A stretch of 21,239 nucleotides of DNA from assembly GCA_049323615.1 (NCBI GenBank), contig JBMOPD010000101.1, forward strand, positions 1 to 21,239, in the 5' to 3' direction. Every line of letters starts with the position of its first letter. Position 1 is the first letter of the stretch. The notes beneath the pieces were generated by a model. The model was given only the letters and a program-made list of their open reading frames with translations. It did not search any database and was not told the origin of the DNA. Both the position numbers and the translations under genes were made by a program. Source of the DNA: JBMOPD01 sp049323615 (lineage in GTDB: Bacteria; Bacillota; Desulfotomaculia; Desulfotomaculales; Desulfocucumaceae). This document shows, one piece after another, positions 5,425 through 14,600 of the stretch.

Positions 5425-8400
5425 CTATACAAGCTTGAGATTGTCTGTAATTCCGGCAAGCAGCCGGTTAATCTTCTCGACGACCCCATCCGGCAATTCC
5501 GGCGCACCCGCCAGTTCCAACCGCAGCCTGAAAGTCAGCTCATAGCCGACGGCTATGGCCAGCAATTCCCCAACTACATCGGCCAGATCCTGGATCTCAC
5601 TGGGACGAAGCTCTGCTTCGGCTACCTTTACCCCGGGCTTTGGCGGTACCGGCTGATGCGGGGGTGGAGGTGGCAAGACATCCGGCACCCGCAACTTGAC
5701 ATTCTGGGTACCGCTGAAGCTACACGGCCATGGACCGGAGTCGATGGTTTTCTCCAACATCCGGGCACGCAGCGCGCCTTCTATGGCTTCCCGGACCGTC
5801 ACCCAGGGGAGGTTCCGGCCTGCCTTGCCGGAAAGCGCAATGGAAATAGCCAGGGCGGTAGTTTCGGAAGTGGACCATGCCTCCGGAAGGTTGTCCGGTA
5901 GCACACCGGCGGCGGAGATCGGCGCCGGGGGCGGTTGAAGTTTCGCATCGCCGGTCAGGATGCCGGCCGGTACAGGTTCCGCCAGGATACTGGCCATGCC
6001 GGCCGTCAACCAGATCTTCCCTGCCTGGACGGCCTCCGCTATTGCCGCTTCCACCACGGACTTTTCGGCCCCGGGTATTGCCAGAGGCTCTTGGTAGCCC
6101 CCCTTGTCTACGTTCACGATGTGACCACCCCGGAAATATTCCACTACCTCTTTCACCCTGACTTCCGGCGGTACAGGCCAGAGGCCCGGTAGCACACCGG
6201 GGATTAAAAGAGCCGGGGATATTTCAGATAACGTGGCCGCTTCCGGGAGAACCACCTCCAGGGTGGGATCCTTCAGATCAGTCTCTAACGGCTCCTGCCG
6301 CCAGATGGTCCGGAAGGAGCGGTCCGGGCGGACTGCCCGCAAGACGAATACACCCTCCCGGACACCCAAGACTAAAGTTTCCATGATTTCCTTGCGGCGC
6401 AGCATCTTCGGCAAGTGCGGAAACTGGGCGAAGGCGCCGGCTAAATCCTTCACCCGGCGCGCCGTTTCACCCTCACGCCATAGGTTGTAGGGACCTTCGG
6501 GCAACAACGCATCCGCGCTGATTGCCGTTTCCTGAATGCGCGTGCGGGGGTCGGCTTTGATCACGTTAAAGAGAGGTTCAGAACCTACGGTGAGCTTGTA
6601 GGCCTGAATGTCATTTTTCTCCGATACCGTTACCACCACGCAATAGGCCTGCTGGATTGCCTCGGGAATTCTTTTCCGGGATTCATCGAGGTAGCCGTTA
6701 AGCAACTCCGCCCGCAGGGGATCGATTTCCTGTCCTTTTAAAAGGTTGCGTACTTCCTCCCATCCCAGATAGTCCAGTACCCGGTGGCGGGCCATCTCCA
6801 GTCCGTCCCGGGAGGGAACCGCCAGGACCACGGCGTTGCGGTAAACCCGGGGCTTGTCCGGTCCGGTGGTTTCTTCAATAAAGCGCTTTGCTTCAATACC
6901 GGGGTTTCCTGCTGTAGAACTAGCTTTCGGTCCAAGCACGGCGTAGTGGAATTCCCCGTCATCCTCAATGTCTCTTGGCCGTTCGGGCAGGTTATGCACC
7001 TTCGCTCCGGCGGCTGCGGCGCCTGCAGTCAGGCTTTTCAGCCCCCTGATGGAATCAACCAGCTTGGCCTCGATCAGGCTGGGCGAAGATGATACCCGCA
7101 AGCAGGCATCGTTATGCATTTGCCGCAGATTGGGCTTGGAGCCCAACCGCCAGGACCTGGGCAGCTCTTTGCGGCCGTCCGGCATTATCCTGGCGTCGTT
7201 GAAGGCGGCCTCATCCAGGAACCAGGATACTTCCGTCCAGCGGTGTAAGGCTTTCTCCAACTCGATCCGGTCCGGGCGCGTGTGCCCCAGCAGCACCATC
7301 AGTTCGCGGGTCAACGCCTTCTGGCCGATGGGCTGGGAGTGGATAAAGGCGGCCAGGACGGCCTGCTCCACTTCCCTTAACCTCAGGCCCGCCGCTTCCG
7401 CCTGGATGGCCCTCGCCTTTGTCAGCTCGCCTTCCAGGATGCCCACCCATTCCTGCCGTTTGCCCTCGTATTCCTCCGTAGCAGCAATATTGGCCAGTTC
7501 ACGGGCTGCTTCCGAAATCCCCTCCCGGCCCGGAGCGGTTAAAAATGCGTTGGCTGCAACCAGCGGGCACCGGTCCCACTTTTCCGCCTCGCGCAGGGCC
7601 AGGGCAAAGGTCCGCAACACCCCCCGGGTGCGCTGGAAACCCTCCAGTTGAGTCCACTTGGTATAAAATATTTCAGTAAGGTCGGGGTGGAAGGGGAAAC
7701 TGCGCAAGAAACGCTCTTCAGCGGCCTTGCCGTCCTTTGCGGTTTGGTCATCCAGATCGGCAATGCCCTTTAGGGCAGCCATCACGTGGGGCCGAAAAGC
7801 CTCCCGGTCTCTGACGGAGTCGGCGGTGAAAAAGCGGCGGCGCAATACTTCCGCCACGTCTTCCTTGACCACAGGCTGGATTCCCTCTTCCTGCTCACGC
7901 CGGAAGATATCGTATAGTTCCTTGGCAATCTCTTTGCCCAGGCTGTCACTTTTCCGGGGGTCGCTGGCCAGCAGGGAAACCACCATGGCGCAACGTTCCA
8001 CCTTGGTGGCCGCCTGGGTCAGATACTGGAAGAAGTTTTGAAGTCTCCCGCGCCAGACGGGGTCGAGGCTGATCTTTTCGCGGCCGTACATCAATACCTC
8101 GTCTATCAGGACCAGGGTGGCCAGTCCCTCCCGCCCGGGCAGGGACAGCAAATCAACCAGAAGGTTCTCTGCCGGGGCGCTTTCCCGTTCACTCTCACGG
8201 CCTTCGGCATGAAGAAGTTTCAACCCTTCGGCGCCCGCAAGCTGCCAGGCCAGGATGCTCCATGGCTGCTTCAGCCATCGGCTATTGCCCCGGGGGTCCT
8301 TCACCGCCATGCCTTTCTCCACGTCCAGCTTGTCAAAGGCCAGCACTGCCACCCTGGCCGCCGGCGGGGCAATGCCGGCGTGCTCGATGAATTCCTGCAC

Positions 8401-8739
8401 GGCGGGCAGGTCCGGGAGGTCCTCCGGCCGGGAAACCAGGTGGAACAAGGTGATCAGGGTATGGGTCTTCCCGCCCCCGTAGGTCAGCTCCAGCTGGCGA
8501 ACGGCCTTGTCGTTCCTTCCGGCCAGGCGCAGAAGCACGTCTTTGGCCAGTTCGCGCAGGTTGAAGGTCGGGTAGGTGAGGGCAAAAAACTCGGCCGGGT
8601 TCTGGTAAACCGGCCTGGCGCTTCCCATCGCCACGTCGTAAAGGTCCGCCGCAAAAATGGCCAGGGGGAGTTCCCCGGATTTTAAGTCGTCACGGATCCG
8701 GACGACTTCGTGCCACGGCTTCCATTGGGGCTTACTCAC
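5425..8739 (-). CDS. DUF499 AAA+ ATPase (COG1483-like), defence core gene
   Basis: This large cytosolic ATPase of 1104 residues matches the DUF499 family. Near the N-terminus it has a Walker A of the form TYGGGKTHT (about 86-94), typical of the family, and a Walker B LVLIDE (about 209-214). Long helical regions follow; the C-terminus contains a Pro-rich linker (VLPPPPPHQPVPPKP) before a final small domain. DUF499 proteins occur in defence islands together with DUF1156 methyltransferases and SNF2-like helicases, where they are thought to power DNA recognition or translocation. GTG at 8739 is chosen because GAGGTG lies 8 bases upstream; the frame stays open to 8841, but that part overlaps the preceding PIN gene. 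The gap to the PIN gene is 22 bases. It is the last gene of the minus-strand operon. GC is high like the helicase and methyltransferase, unlike the PIN and SEC-C genes just upstream. Confidence 0.88.
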   Translation of the reverse strand: MSKPQWKPWHEVVRIRDDLKSGELPLAIFAADLYDVAMGSARPVYQNPAEFFALTYPTFNLRELAKDVLLRLAGRNDKAVRQLELTYGGGKTHTLITLFHLVSRPEDLPDLPAVQEFIEHAGIAPPAARVAVLAFDKLDVEKGMAVKDPRGNSRWLKQPWSILAWQLAGAEGLKLLHAEGRESERESAPAENLLVDLLSLPGREGLATLVLIDEVLMYGREKISLDPVWRGRLQNFFQYLTQAATKVERCAMVVSLLASDPRKSDSLGKEIAKELYDIFRREQEEGIQPVVKEDVAEVLRRRFFTADSVRDREAFRPHVMAALKGIADLDDQTAKDGKAAEERFLRSFPFHPDLTEIFYTKWTQLEGFQRTRGVLRTFALALREAEKWDRCPLVAANAFLTAPGREGISEAARELANIAATEEYEGKRQEWVGILEGELTKARAIQAEAAGLRLREVEQAVLAAFIHSQPIGQKALTRELMVLLGHTRPDRIELEKALHRWTEVSWFLDEAAFNDARIMPDGRKELPRSWRLGSKPNLRQMHNDACLRVSSSPSLIEAKLVDSIRGLKSLTAGAAAAGAKVHNLPERPRDIEDDGEFHYAVLGPKASSTAGNPGIEAKRFIEETTGPDKPRVYRNAVVLAVPSRDGLEMARHRVLDYLGWEEVRNLLKGQEIDPLRAELLNGYLDESRKRIPEAIQQAYCVVVTVSEKNDIQAYKLTVGSEPLFNVIKADPRTRIQETAISADALLPEGPYNLWREGETARRVKDLAGAFAQFPHLPKMLRRKEIMETLVLGVREGVFVLRAVRPDRSFRTIWRQEPLETDLKDPTLEVVLPEAATLSEISPALLIPGVLPGLWPVPPEVRVKEVVEYFRGGHIVNVDKGGYQEPLAIPGAEKSVVEAAIAEAVQAGKIWLTAGMASILAEPVPAGILTGDAKLQPPPAPISAAGVLPDNLPEAWSTSETTALAISIALSGKAGRNLPWVTVREAIEGALRARMLEKTIDSGPWPCSFSGTQNVKLRVPDVLPPPPPHQPVPPKPGVKVAEAELRPSEIQDLADVVGELLAIAVGYELTFRLRLELAGAPELPDGVVEKINRLLAGITDNLKLV

Positions 8740-8761
8740 AGTTAATTCACCTCTTTCTTTT

Positions 8762-9748
8762 TCACCGTATGCCAACCTTTTTGGCGCGTGATAAAAGCCA
8801 CCTGTTTGAAGCGGCAATCTCCAAATCTTTATCAGATACACTCAACAAATCAAAATTATGCATAATCCTCACTATTCTTTGTGATAGGTAATCGCCAAAA
8901 ACCCGGATACCGCTATACAGGCCATTCATATGATCATTGTGATTCCTGCTATGGCCAATGTTGATATTCCTTGATTCCAATACGGGTGGCCATTTCTTGT
9001 TGCAATGTCTTTCCTTATTCCCAACATAGACGTCAAATCCCTTCCTGAAATCGAATGTAACAGTAATACGGATGTGCTCACCATGATGAAATGACGAGGA
9101 AATAAAAAGGAGATGCTTCCCGCCAAAAAGATCCGGCAAAAATTTAAAGCCCTGCTTAGGAGCATCATACCACAAGGCAAAAATTCCTTCCGCATCGAGC
9201 ACATACCACTTTTTATTAACAAGGTGAGCGCGTTCAATGGAATCCCAGGTTGTGGTTAATGTTAAAGTTATGGTACCACGCCGTGAGCTAATCCTCGGTT
9301 TGTACGTGGGAAGATCAATTACGTCTTCTAATGGGCTTTTAAAATATCCTTCAAAGCTCGGAAACTGTGGACGTATCCCATACACCCCTGTTACACGCTT
9401 CATTTTCTGGTTGAAGAACCCCAAGTCTAAGGTATATATAACAGGTTCATTTGCAACGACTGCCGTAGCAACCACGTGGGCATCATCCTGATCTTCAGGT
9501 GTAACGAGAAGGTCTTTCACATCCTGCTCTGATATTCTTATATACTTCGAACATTTATGTATAAATTTCCGAATATCGCTTTCGAGGTATGGAGCCTTCA
9601 ACCGAGCTATCCTAATTGCTTCCTCCTCGATAGTATTTGAAACTACCCCGTTGGCCTGATTATTAGCAACTGCGCGTAAGAATTCACCTGAATAACTATC
9701 AGGAAAAGCCAATCCGCATAGTAGTACGCTTGTATCAACAACGGGCAC
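8762..9748 (-). CDS. PIN-domain nuclease fused to a LamG-like beta-sandwich
   Basis: The first 115 residues are a PIN domain (Mg-dependent RNase/DNase fold). The acidic residues expected are D5 in PVVDTSVLL, E41-E43, D88/D89 in PEDQDDAHVVATA and D108 in YTLDLGF, so it looks catalytically complete. From about residue 140 the sequence is beta-rich and fits the Laminin-G/concanavalin-like pattern: RGTITLTLTTTWD, WYVLDAEGIFALWYD, HIRITVTFDFRKGFDVYVG, then GLYSGIRVFGDYLSQ near the end. This pairing in a protein without signal peptide is unusual. GTG at 9748 is preferred since GGGGGGA lies upstream at good spacing; ATG at 9763 and TTG at 9766 are in frame without a ribosome site. No antitoxin gene is adjacent, so it is more likely an effector or accessory nuclease of the operon than a VapC toxin. 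Low GC (about 43% in one hand-counted line). Confidence 0.75.
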   Translation of the reverse strand: MPVVDTSVLLCGLAFPDSYSGEFLRAVANNQANGVVSNTIEEEAIRIARLKAPYLESDIRKFIHKCSKYIRISEQDVKDLLVTPEDQDDAHVVATAVVANEPVIYTLDLGFFNQKMKRVTGVYGIRPQFPSFEGYFKSPLEDVIDLPTYKPRISSRRGTITLTLTTTWDSIERAHLVNKKWYVLDAEGIFALWYDAPKQGFKFLPDLFGGKHLLFISSSFHHGEHIRITVTFDFRKGFDVYVGNKERHCNKKWPPVLESRNINIGHSRNHNDHMNGLYSGIRVFGDYLSQRIVRIMHNFDLLSVSDKDLEIAASNRWLLSRAKKVGIR

Positions 9749-9819
9749 ATCAATTCCCCCCATCAAAATTTTTTCGACAGTTTATAAATATTATGCGAAG
9801 TTGGTTATGTGCCTTGAAA

Positions 9820-10941
9820 CTAAACCTCCTGCGGTATATATGCATATCTTTTTACGCTCTCCTCTATCTCATTTAATATTTTTGCGTTACTTAATGGTGT
9901 TTGTGGAAATTCCGATTCTATTACAAAACATTCACCCTGCGGTACTGGTCCTTCGTTCCCACCGTAGTAAAAAGAAAAATTCGTAAAAAAGACCATATTA
10001 AATGGGTCCGGATTGCTATGAGAAGGTATACCATAATTGAGAAGTATACCCCTTATATCATTAATCCAAGGCTTCACTTCGAGAGGGATATTAGGTGTTG
10101 GTGGGATATTTAGGTCAATAAAAATTATGTAAGGCATGTCGGCAGGTTTCTGAGATCGAGCTTTTCTGAACAGGTGTCTAATGTCACCTTTTAAAGCATC
10201 GTTAAAATTAAATTCACCTTCTTCATGAAGCACCCCTTTTTTCCGGCGGCTTTTGGCTTCGATACCAATTTCAATACCCGTTTCTTTATGTTTTGCAATA
10301 AATTCACAATGTACTTGACTTTTCACTTTATCGTCCAAAAAATTAATTTCAAAACCGGCTCGCGCTATGATTGCTGCAATAGCGATCTCGTATCGAGCTC
10401 CTTGAAACTCTCTTTTGTTTTTTAGTCTTTTAATAATAAATTCCGGAAGTTTATTAACTACCTGTAAGCAATATACATCGTAAGCCAAGGAAAAAAGTGC
10501 TTTTACTTCCCCAGTAGGTTCGGCACTCCAAAGTTTATCGTCAACTTCATTTTCTTCAGTTTGATTGATTCTTGACCAATCTTTACAAGATTGATCCCAT
10601 TGTATTAAAACATGCCTATCTTTTATTGCTAAACTCATTTGTTCTTGGCGCCATTCTTCACCACCAAAAGTTGTCCTAAGCATGTTAAGAATAAACTCAT
10701 GGAAGGTTTCAGAGAGAGGACGATAATAAAGCGTATTCCAAATTACTCGCCAACGGTAATTGTTCCAAACAATACTAGGAACAATATGTAAATGGTGTTC
10801 TGGTCCTTTTTTAGCTTTCAATAACTCCTTGATTTTTTCTAGCTCTTCCGGAGGATGTTCATGTCCCTGCTTGTTAAGACAACATTTTTTATATTTTTTC
10901 CCACTCCCACACGGACAAGGCGCATTCCTCCCAATTTTCAT
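9820..10941 (-). CDS. SEC-C zinc-motif protein with PD-(D/E)xK-like nuclease domain
   Basis: This 373-residue protein begins with a SEC-C motif (APCPCGSGKKYKKCC; ligands C9, C11, C20, C21), a small zinc knuckle that docks proteins to partners such as ribosomes or SecB. A long helical middle follows. Residues about 180-240 look like a restriction-endonuclease fold: E185 in GARYEIAIAA, acidic D203/D204, then E213 and the ExK signature in IGIEAKSRRKK (E228, K230). A beta strand YIIFIDLNIP and a late VFFTNFSFYYGG fit the rest of such a core. ATG at 10941 has a GGGGTG ribosome site. The gene follows the frameshifted nuclease-like gene by 174 bases, which contain a TATAAT (11089-11084, minus) that might act as an internal promoter, and precedes the PIN gene by 71 bases. 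AT-rich relative to the operon core. The nuclease assignment comes from motif reading and needs a profile search. Confidence 0.7.
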   Translation of the reverse strand: MKIGRNAPCPCGSGKKYKKCCLNKQGHEHPPEELEKIKELLKAKKGPEHHLHIVPSIVWNNYRWRVIWNTLYYRPLSETFHEFILNMLRTTFGGEEWRQEQMSLAIKDRHVLIQWDQSCKDWSRINQTEENEVDDKLWSAEPTGEVKALFSLAYDVYCLQVVNKLPEFIIKRLKNKREFQGARYEIAIAAIIARAGFEINFLDDKVKSQVHCEFIAKHKETGIEIGIEAKSRRKKGVLHEEGEFNFNDALKGDIRHLFRKARSQKPADMPYIIFIDLNIPPTPNIPLEVKPWINDIRGILLNYGIPSHSNPDPFNMVFFTNFSFYYGGNEGPVPQGECFVIESEFPQTPLSNAKILNEIEESVKRYAYIPQEV

Positions 10942-11115
10942 TATTTTTCACCCCTGTAAAACTCCCATTGACCAAAGTGAACCGAACCATTTTCGCATAA
11001 CTAAGGCATTAACGTAGTTTGTGCACCAATATTTGGGTAATCAATCAGATTGTTTGGTTTGTGTTTGCTTTAGTCCTCCGACAATTATATGCGCCCGTTA
11101 AACAGAATTTCCCCG

Positions 11116-11563
11116 TCAATCCAAGCCGAGTAAATCCCAACGGTCCTTAAATTCTTGGATGCTCTTAACACTCAACATGCGCGGCTGTTCTCTGCGTACG
11201 TGAGGATGTTCCCGTAAATATTTGTCACGTTGCTTCGTGCTTAACCTGGCGACATCCCTGGATGGCACAACGTAATATTCAACTGTGTGATCGGGGTTGA
11301 TATAAACAAACGCATACGGCTGATCATATTCATCAACATTTTCGGGAATATAATATTGGTTACCACCGCGCTTCGTCTTGACCTGGATGGCAACCTGCTT
11401 TTGGTTTTTCGGGTTTAAGCAAAAGATATCCACTTTTCGGATAGTTTTTTAACGTAAGCGAGGCCACGTATCCTCTTAAGCAGAGATGTCCGGCAACAAG
11501 AAATTCACCTGCTAGAGCAGTAAGCGTCTTATCGATCTGCGGCTTCGCCATCCTCTCATACAC
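11116..11563 (-). pseudogene. Frameshifted nuclease-like (PD-(D/E)xK type) gene
   Basis: Two overlapping minus-strand frames together make one small protein. The first part (from 11563) reads AKPQIDKTLTALAGEFLVAG then LCLRGYVASLTLKNYP. The continuation, in the +1 frame from 11433, reads VDIFCLNPKNQKQVAIQVKT and runs to 11116. Joined, they give the D...(E/Q)xK layout of a small restriction-fold family of about 145 residues (VDIF followed by QVK). Deleting one A from the AAAA run (plus-strand T run 11434-11437) restores the frame. It could be a real inactivating mutation or a sequence error; if an error, it is an intact accessory nuclease of the operon. It starts 37 bases after the methyltransferase, with a TATAAAAT just upstream. 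Confidence 0.7.
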
Positions 11564-11600
11564 CCCAATAGAATTTTATACCCAAAGTTAATGTTGCCGG

Positions 11601-14600
11601 TCAGGTCTCCACGGGGAAAAGCCCCAGCTCTTTTTCCGGGGAAAGCCCCCGGGCCGCAACGTGGTTACTGATGCTCTCCAGGAGAGATCGCTCTTCGCTG
11701 CCGGCTTGCGCCAACTCAATCAGGGCCTGGAGGAGTTGATGGAAAAGGTGATTACGGCGCAGGCCCCTTTGATCCAGGTAGTCGTCCACCTCCACTACGT
11801 CCCCGGCCTTCCACAGACGCATCAGGCGGTGGACCTGGTCGATGAGGGGCGCCGGGCGGCCCTGAGAGTCCAGGCCCAGGCTTTTGCCCTTGCGCTGCTG
11901 CCAGATTTTGAGCTTGACTTTGCTGCCCGTGCCTTCGGCAACCTCTTCGTCGCCCCCTTTCGCCGCCTCTTCCCCGTTTTCCCCACCATTGACTTCCTGC
12001 CCACCAGTACGCAAAAGGATATCGTACTGATCGGCCAGTTCCCTGTCGGAGAGGCCGCAGGACACGGCGTAGAGGATACACGCCCCGGCCGGAATGTCAT
12101 CCATGCCGAAATCATGGCGGTGAAGGAGGTAGTATGTGGTAACATCATCCAGTCCGCTTACGGCATCCGCCCCATTGTGGGTCAGCACCCGCCCCACCAC
12201 GAAGTCCACCACCAGGCGCCGCACCGCCCGGAGAAATTCGGAAACCTCCATCAGTTTGCCCGGCTCGTTGGCCTTCTTGACCACGGGGTACCTGCTGTAG
12301 GACTCCAGCGCCGGCCCGGTGGCCGCCCAGACGAAGTCCGGCCCCCGGATGCCCGCGTCCCAGTACTCCCGCAGCCGGGTGTAAATATTCTTACGCATTT
12401 CCTCCAGTACCCGGTTGTCCCACCCGGGGCGGGCGGCCTCGGGGCGCTTCTTGCACACAATCCAGACCGAAGAGGAAAGGGCCGCCGAGGAAAGGGCGCG
12501 GGTGCGGTTGCCCATTTCCGTCTGGATGGGCCAGCTGGCGTTGACCACGAACCCGGCGCGAATGATGGCGGAAACCAGGGTTTCCCAGGCCTCCGGGTGC
12601 TTGTGGGCAAAGACGACGACCATCCGGCCTTCCGGCCGGAGCGCCCGGCGGCAGGCCTGGAAGGCCCGAAACATACCTTCCTCGTATGCGGCCTTGGATT
12701 TCTGCCTGTCTCCGCCGTGGCGGCTGGCGTCGTCAATCAGTTCGCCGTCGTTCTTGTTATGGTCCCACTTGGGAGACAGGGGTTCGAGAAAGGCCGCATC
12801 GATTTCCGGTGAAAGTCCGTATAATGTGCGCCGCAGCCATACGTAGAAGAAATCCATCAGGTCGGAGTAAGGAATGGCGTCATAGTATGGGGGATCAGTA
12901 ACCACAATGTCCACACAGTCGGTAACTTTATCTACTGCACTACGATTATGCACATACGGAGTGGGTACACCAACTCTAGCAGCGAGGATGATATGATCTA
13001 TATAGCGTGCGACCCAGTCAATTTGACCTATATAAGAACCAGCAGCGCCACCGACAGGGATGGCTTCAGAGAAATCCCAATTAATAGGCAGGGCGTATCG
13101 TTGAAAGGTTCCGGAGATACTATCGCGAGACACGTCATAATGACAAATTGAGCTGTTGCGCTCTGCAACGCGGTCTAGACTCAATGCTAAATAAGCGTCC
13201 ACCGCCTCCACCCACTCCGGCGGGTAGCCATACCCGCGCATGGTCTCCCGTGCCAAGCGGGTATGCTTAACGAAGGTGCCTAGGGCAAGGAGCTGGCGCA
13301 AAGTAAAGAGCTTGGACCATTTGTCAAAACCATAACCGTCAACAGAGAAAGCCCGGCTGGCACCACTTCCCCCTTTAGGTGTGGGCTCGTCCGGCAGTCC
13401 GAACGGGATTTCCGCAAATAGCCGGCTTAGCTCCTTTTCAGCCTTAAAGGCCGCCCGGACTTCATCCGGCGTGGGCAGTCGGTATTCCTTGCCGTTTAAC
13501 CCTTCCACCACCACGGCGGTCATCCCGGCTCCCAACCTCCCGGCCCGGCCCTCCATACGGATGTCCTCCATAGTCATGATGGCGCCGCAGCAGGGGCATG
13601 CGGCCCCGGACCGGGACATGGTGCCGGCGCCGATCTTCCTGTCGTGCTCGCGACGCTGGGCGGCGTTGCCTGCGGCCTGGGGAACGTTTTCCTGAACGCC
13701 GAAAACCACGCCGCTCCCGTCGGACTTCGGCTCCATGGTCAGCAGCACGCGCTTCCTGTCCTTCTTGCACAGCCAACTGGTTTTCAGGAGCGGCACCGCG
13801 GCCCGGCAGTTCTTGCAGGTTACCGTGCGCGCCCACAGGTAAGCCACCGCCGGCTTGGGCACCCAGCGGGGGTTGCGCTCGTCCTCCAGGTACTCCTGGT
13901 CAAATTCGGCATTAAGCGCTTCGAGGTCGGGGGAACCTTCATCGCGAAGGGGAACCGGCCTTGGTTGGCGCCGTTCACATGCTCCGCCGCCGGGTTTCAT
14001 CGGCTCATATTCGGCGTAAGTTGGATAGAAGCGGGCCAGTTCCCGGCGGGCCCTGTCCAGCACCCACCGGCCCCAGGCCCGCACGTGCCAGGCCAGGTTG
14101 GCTTCAGGGGGCGGCCCCCCGCCGGAATCTTCATCGCCAAAATCAAGCTGCAGTTGGTATTTCGGAGTCCTACCCCCGCGCATACCTTGGTCCGGGGGGT
14201 TGGCCCTGAAAAACTGGTCCATGAATGCGTCATCTTCCAGGACAAAGCCCGGTAGCGGCCGCTTTTGCCCGGCCAGTCTCTGCGGGTACTCCAGGGTGCA
14301 CTTGAGGATAAACCAGGCCACCGGGTTGATGTCCACGGCCGTCACTTCGCAGCCTAAACGCATGGCCTCCAGCGGAATGGCCCCGCCCCCGGCGAAGGGG
14401 TCCAGCACCCTGGGCGCCCGCCCACCGTAAGCCTTTTTGATCTCCCGGCGAAACCAGTCGAGATCAGGGCCGTTCTCCCGCCCCCAGTGGAGAATACCGC
14501 ATGTAGTCTCCTCCTTCACCTGATCCGCAACCCTGCCGCCCGGCAGTATCTTTTTTTCCACCCTTTGTACCACTTTGCCCCCCAGCCGCTCCAGGATCTC

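Noticed and set aside
5241..5438. A plus-strand frame of 65 codons starting ATG after the GGAGG in the 5199-5235 hairpin
   Set aside because: It overlaps the 3-prime end of the DUF499 gene, shows no recognisable pattern, and its ribosome site lies inside a 15-bp stem. Probably chance, though spacing is not impossible.
8038..8685. A 215-codon plus-strand frame opposite DUF499
   Set aside because: Antisense to the Walker A/B region of a well supported gene, with no motif of its own.
8762..9748. VapC toxin of a toxin-antitoxin pair
   Set aside because: The protein is much longer than VapC, and no small antitoxin gene lies upstream; the neighbouring gene is the SEC-C protein.
11440..11455. A AAA AAC slippery heptamer in the frameshifted gene, suggesting programmed -1 frameshifting
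   Set aside because: The downstream part lies in the +1 frame, so a -1 slip would lead to a stop and not to the second half. No downstream pseudoknot is evident.
11661..12812. A 383-codon plus-strand frame opposite the methyltransferase gene
   Set aside because: It is a shadow frame caused by high third-position GC; the minus strand holds clear methyltransferase motifs throughout.
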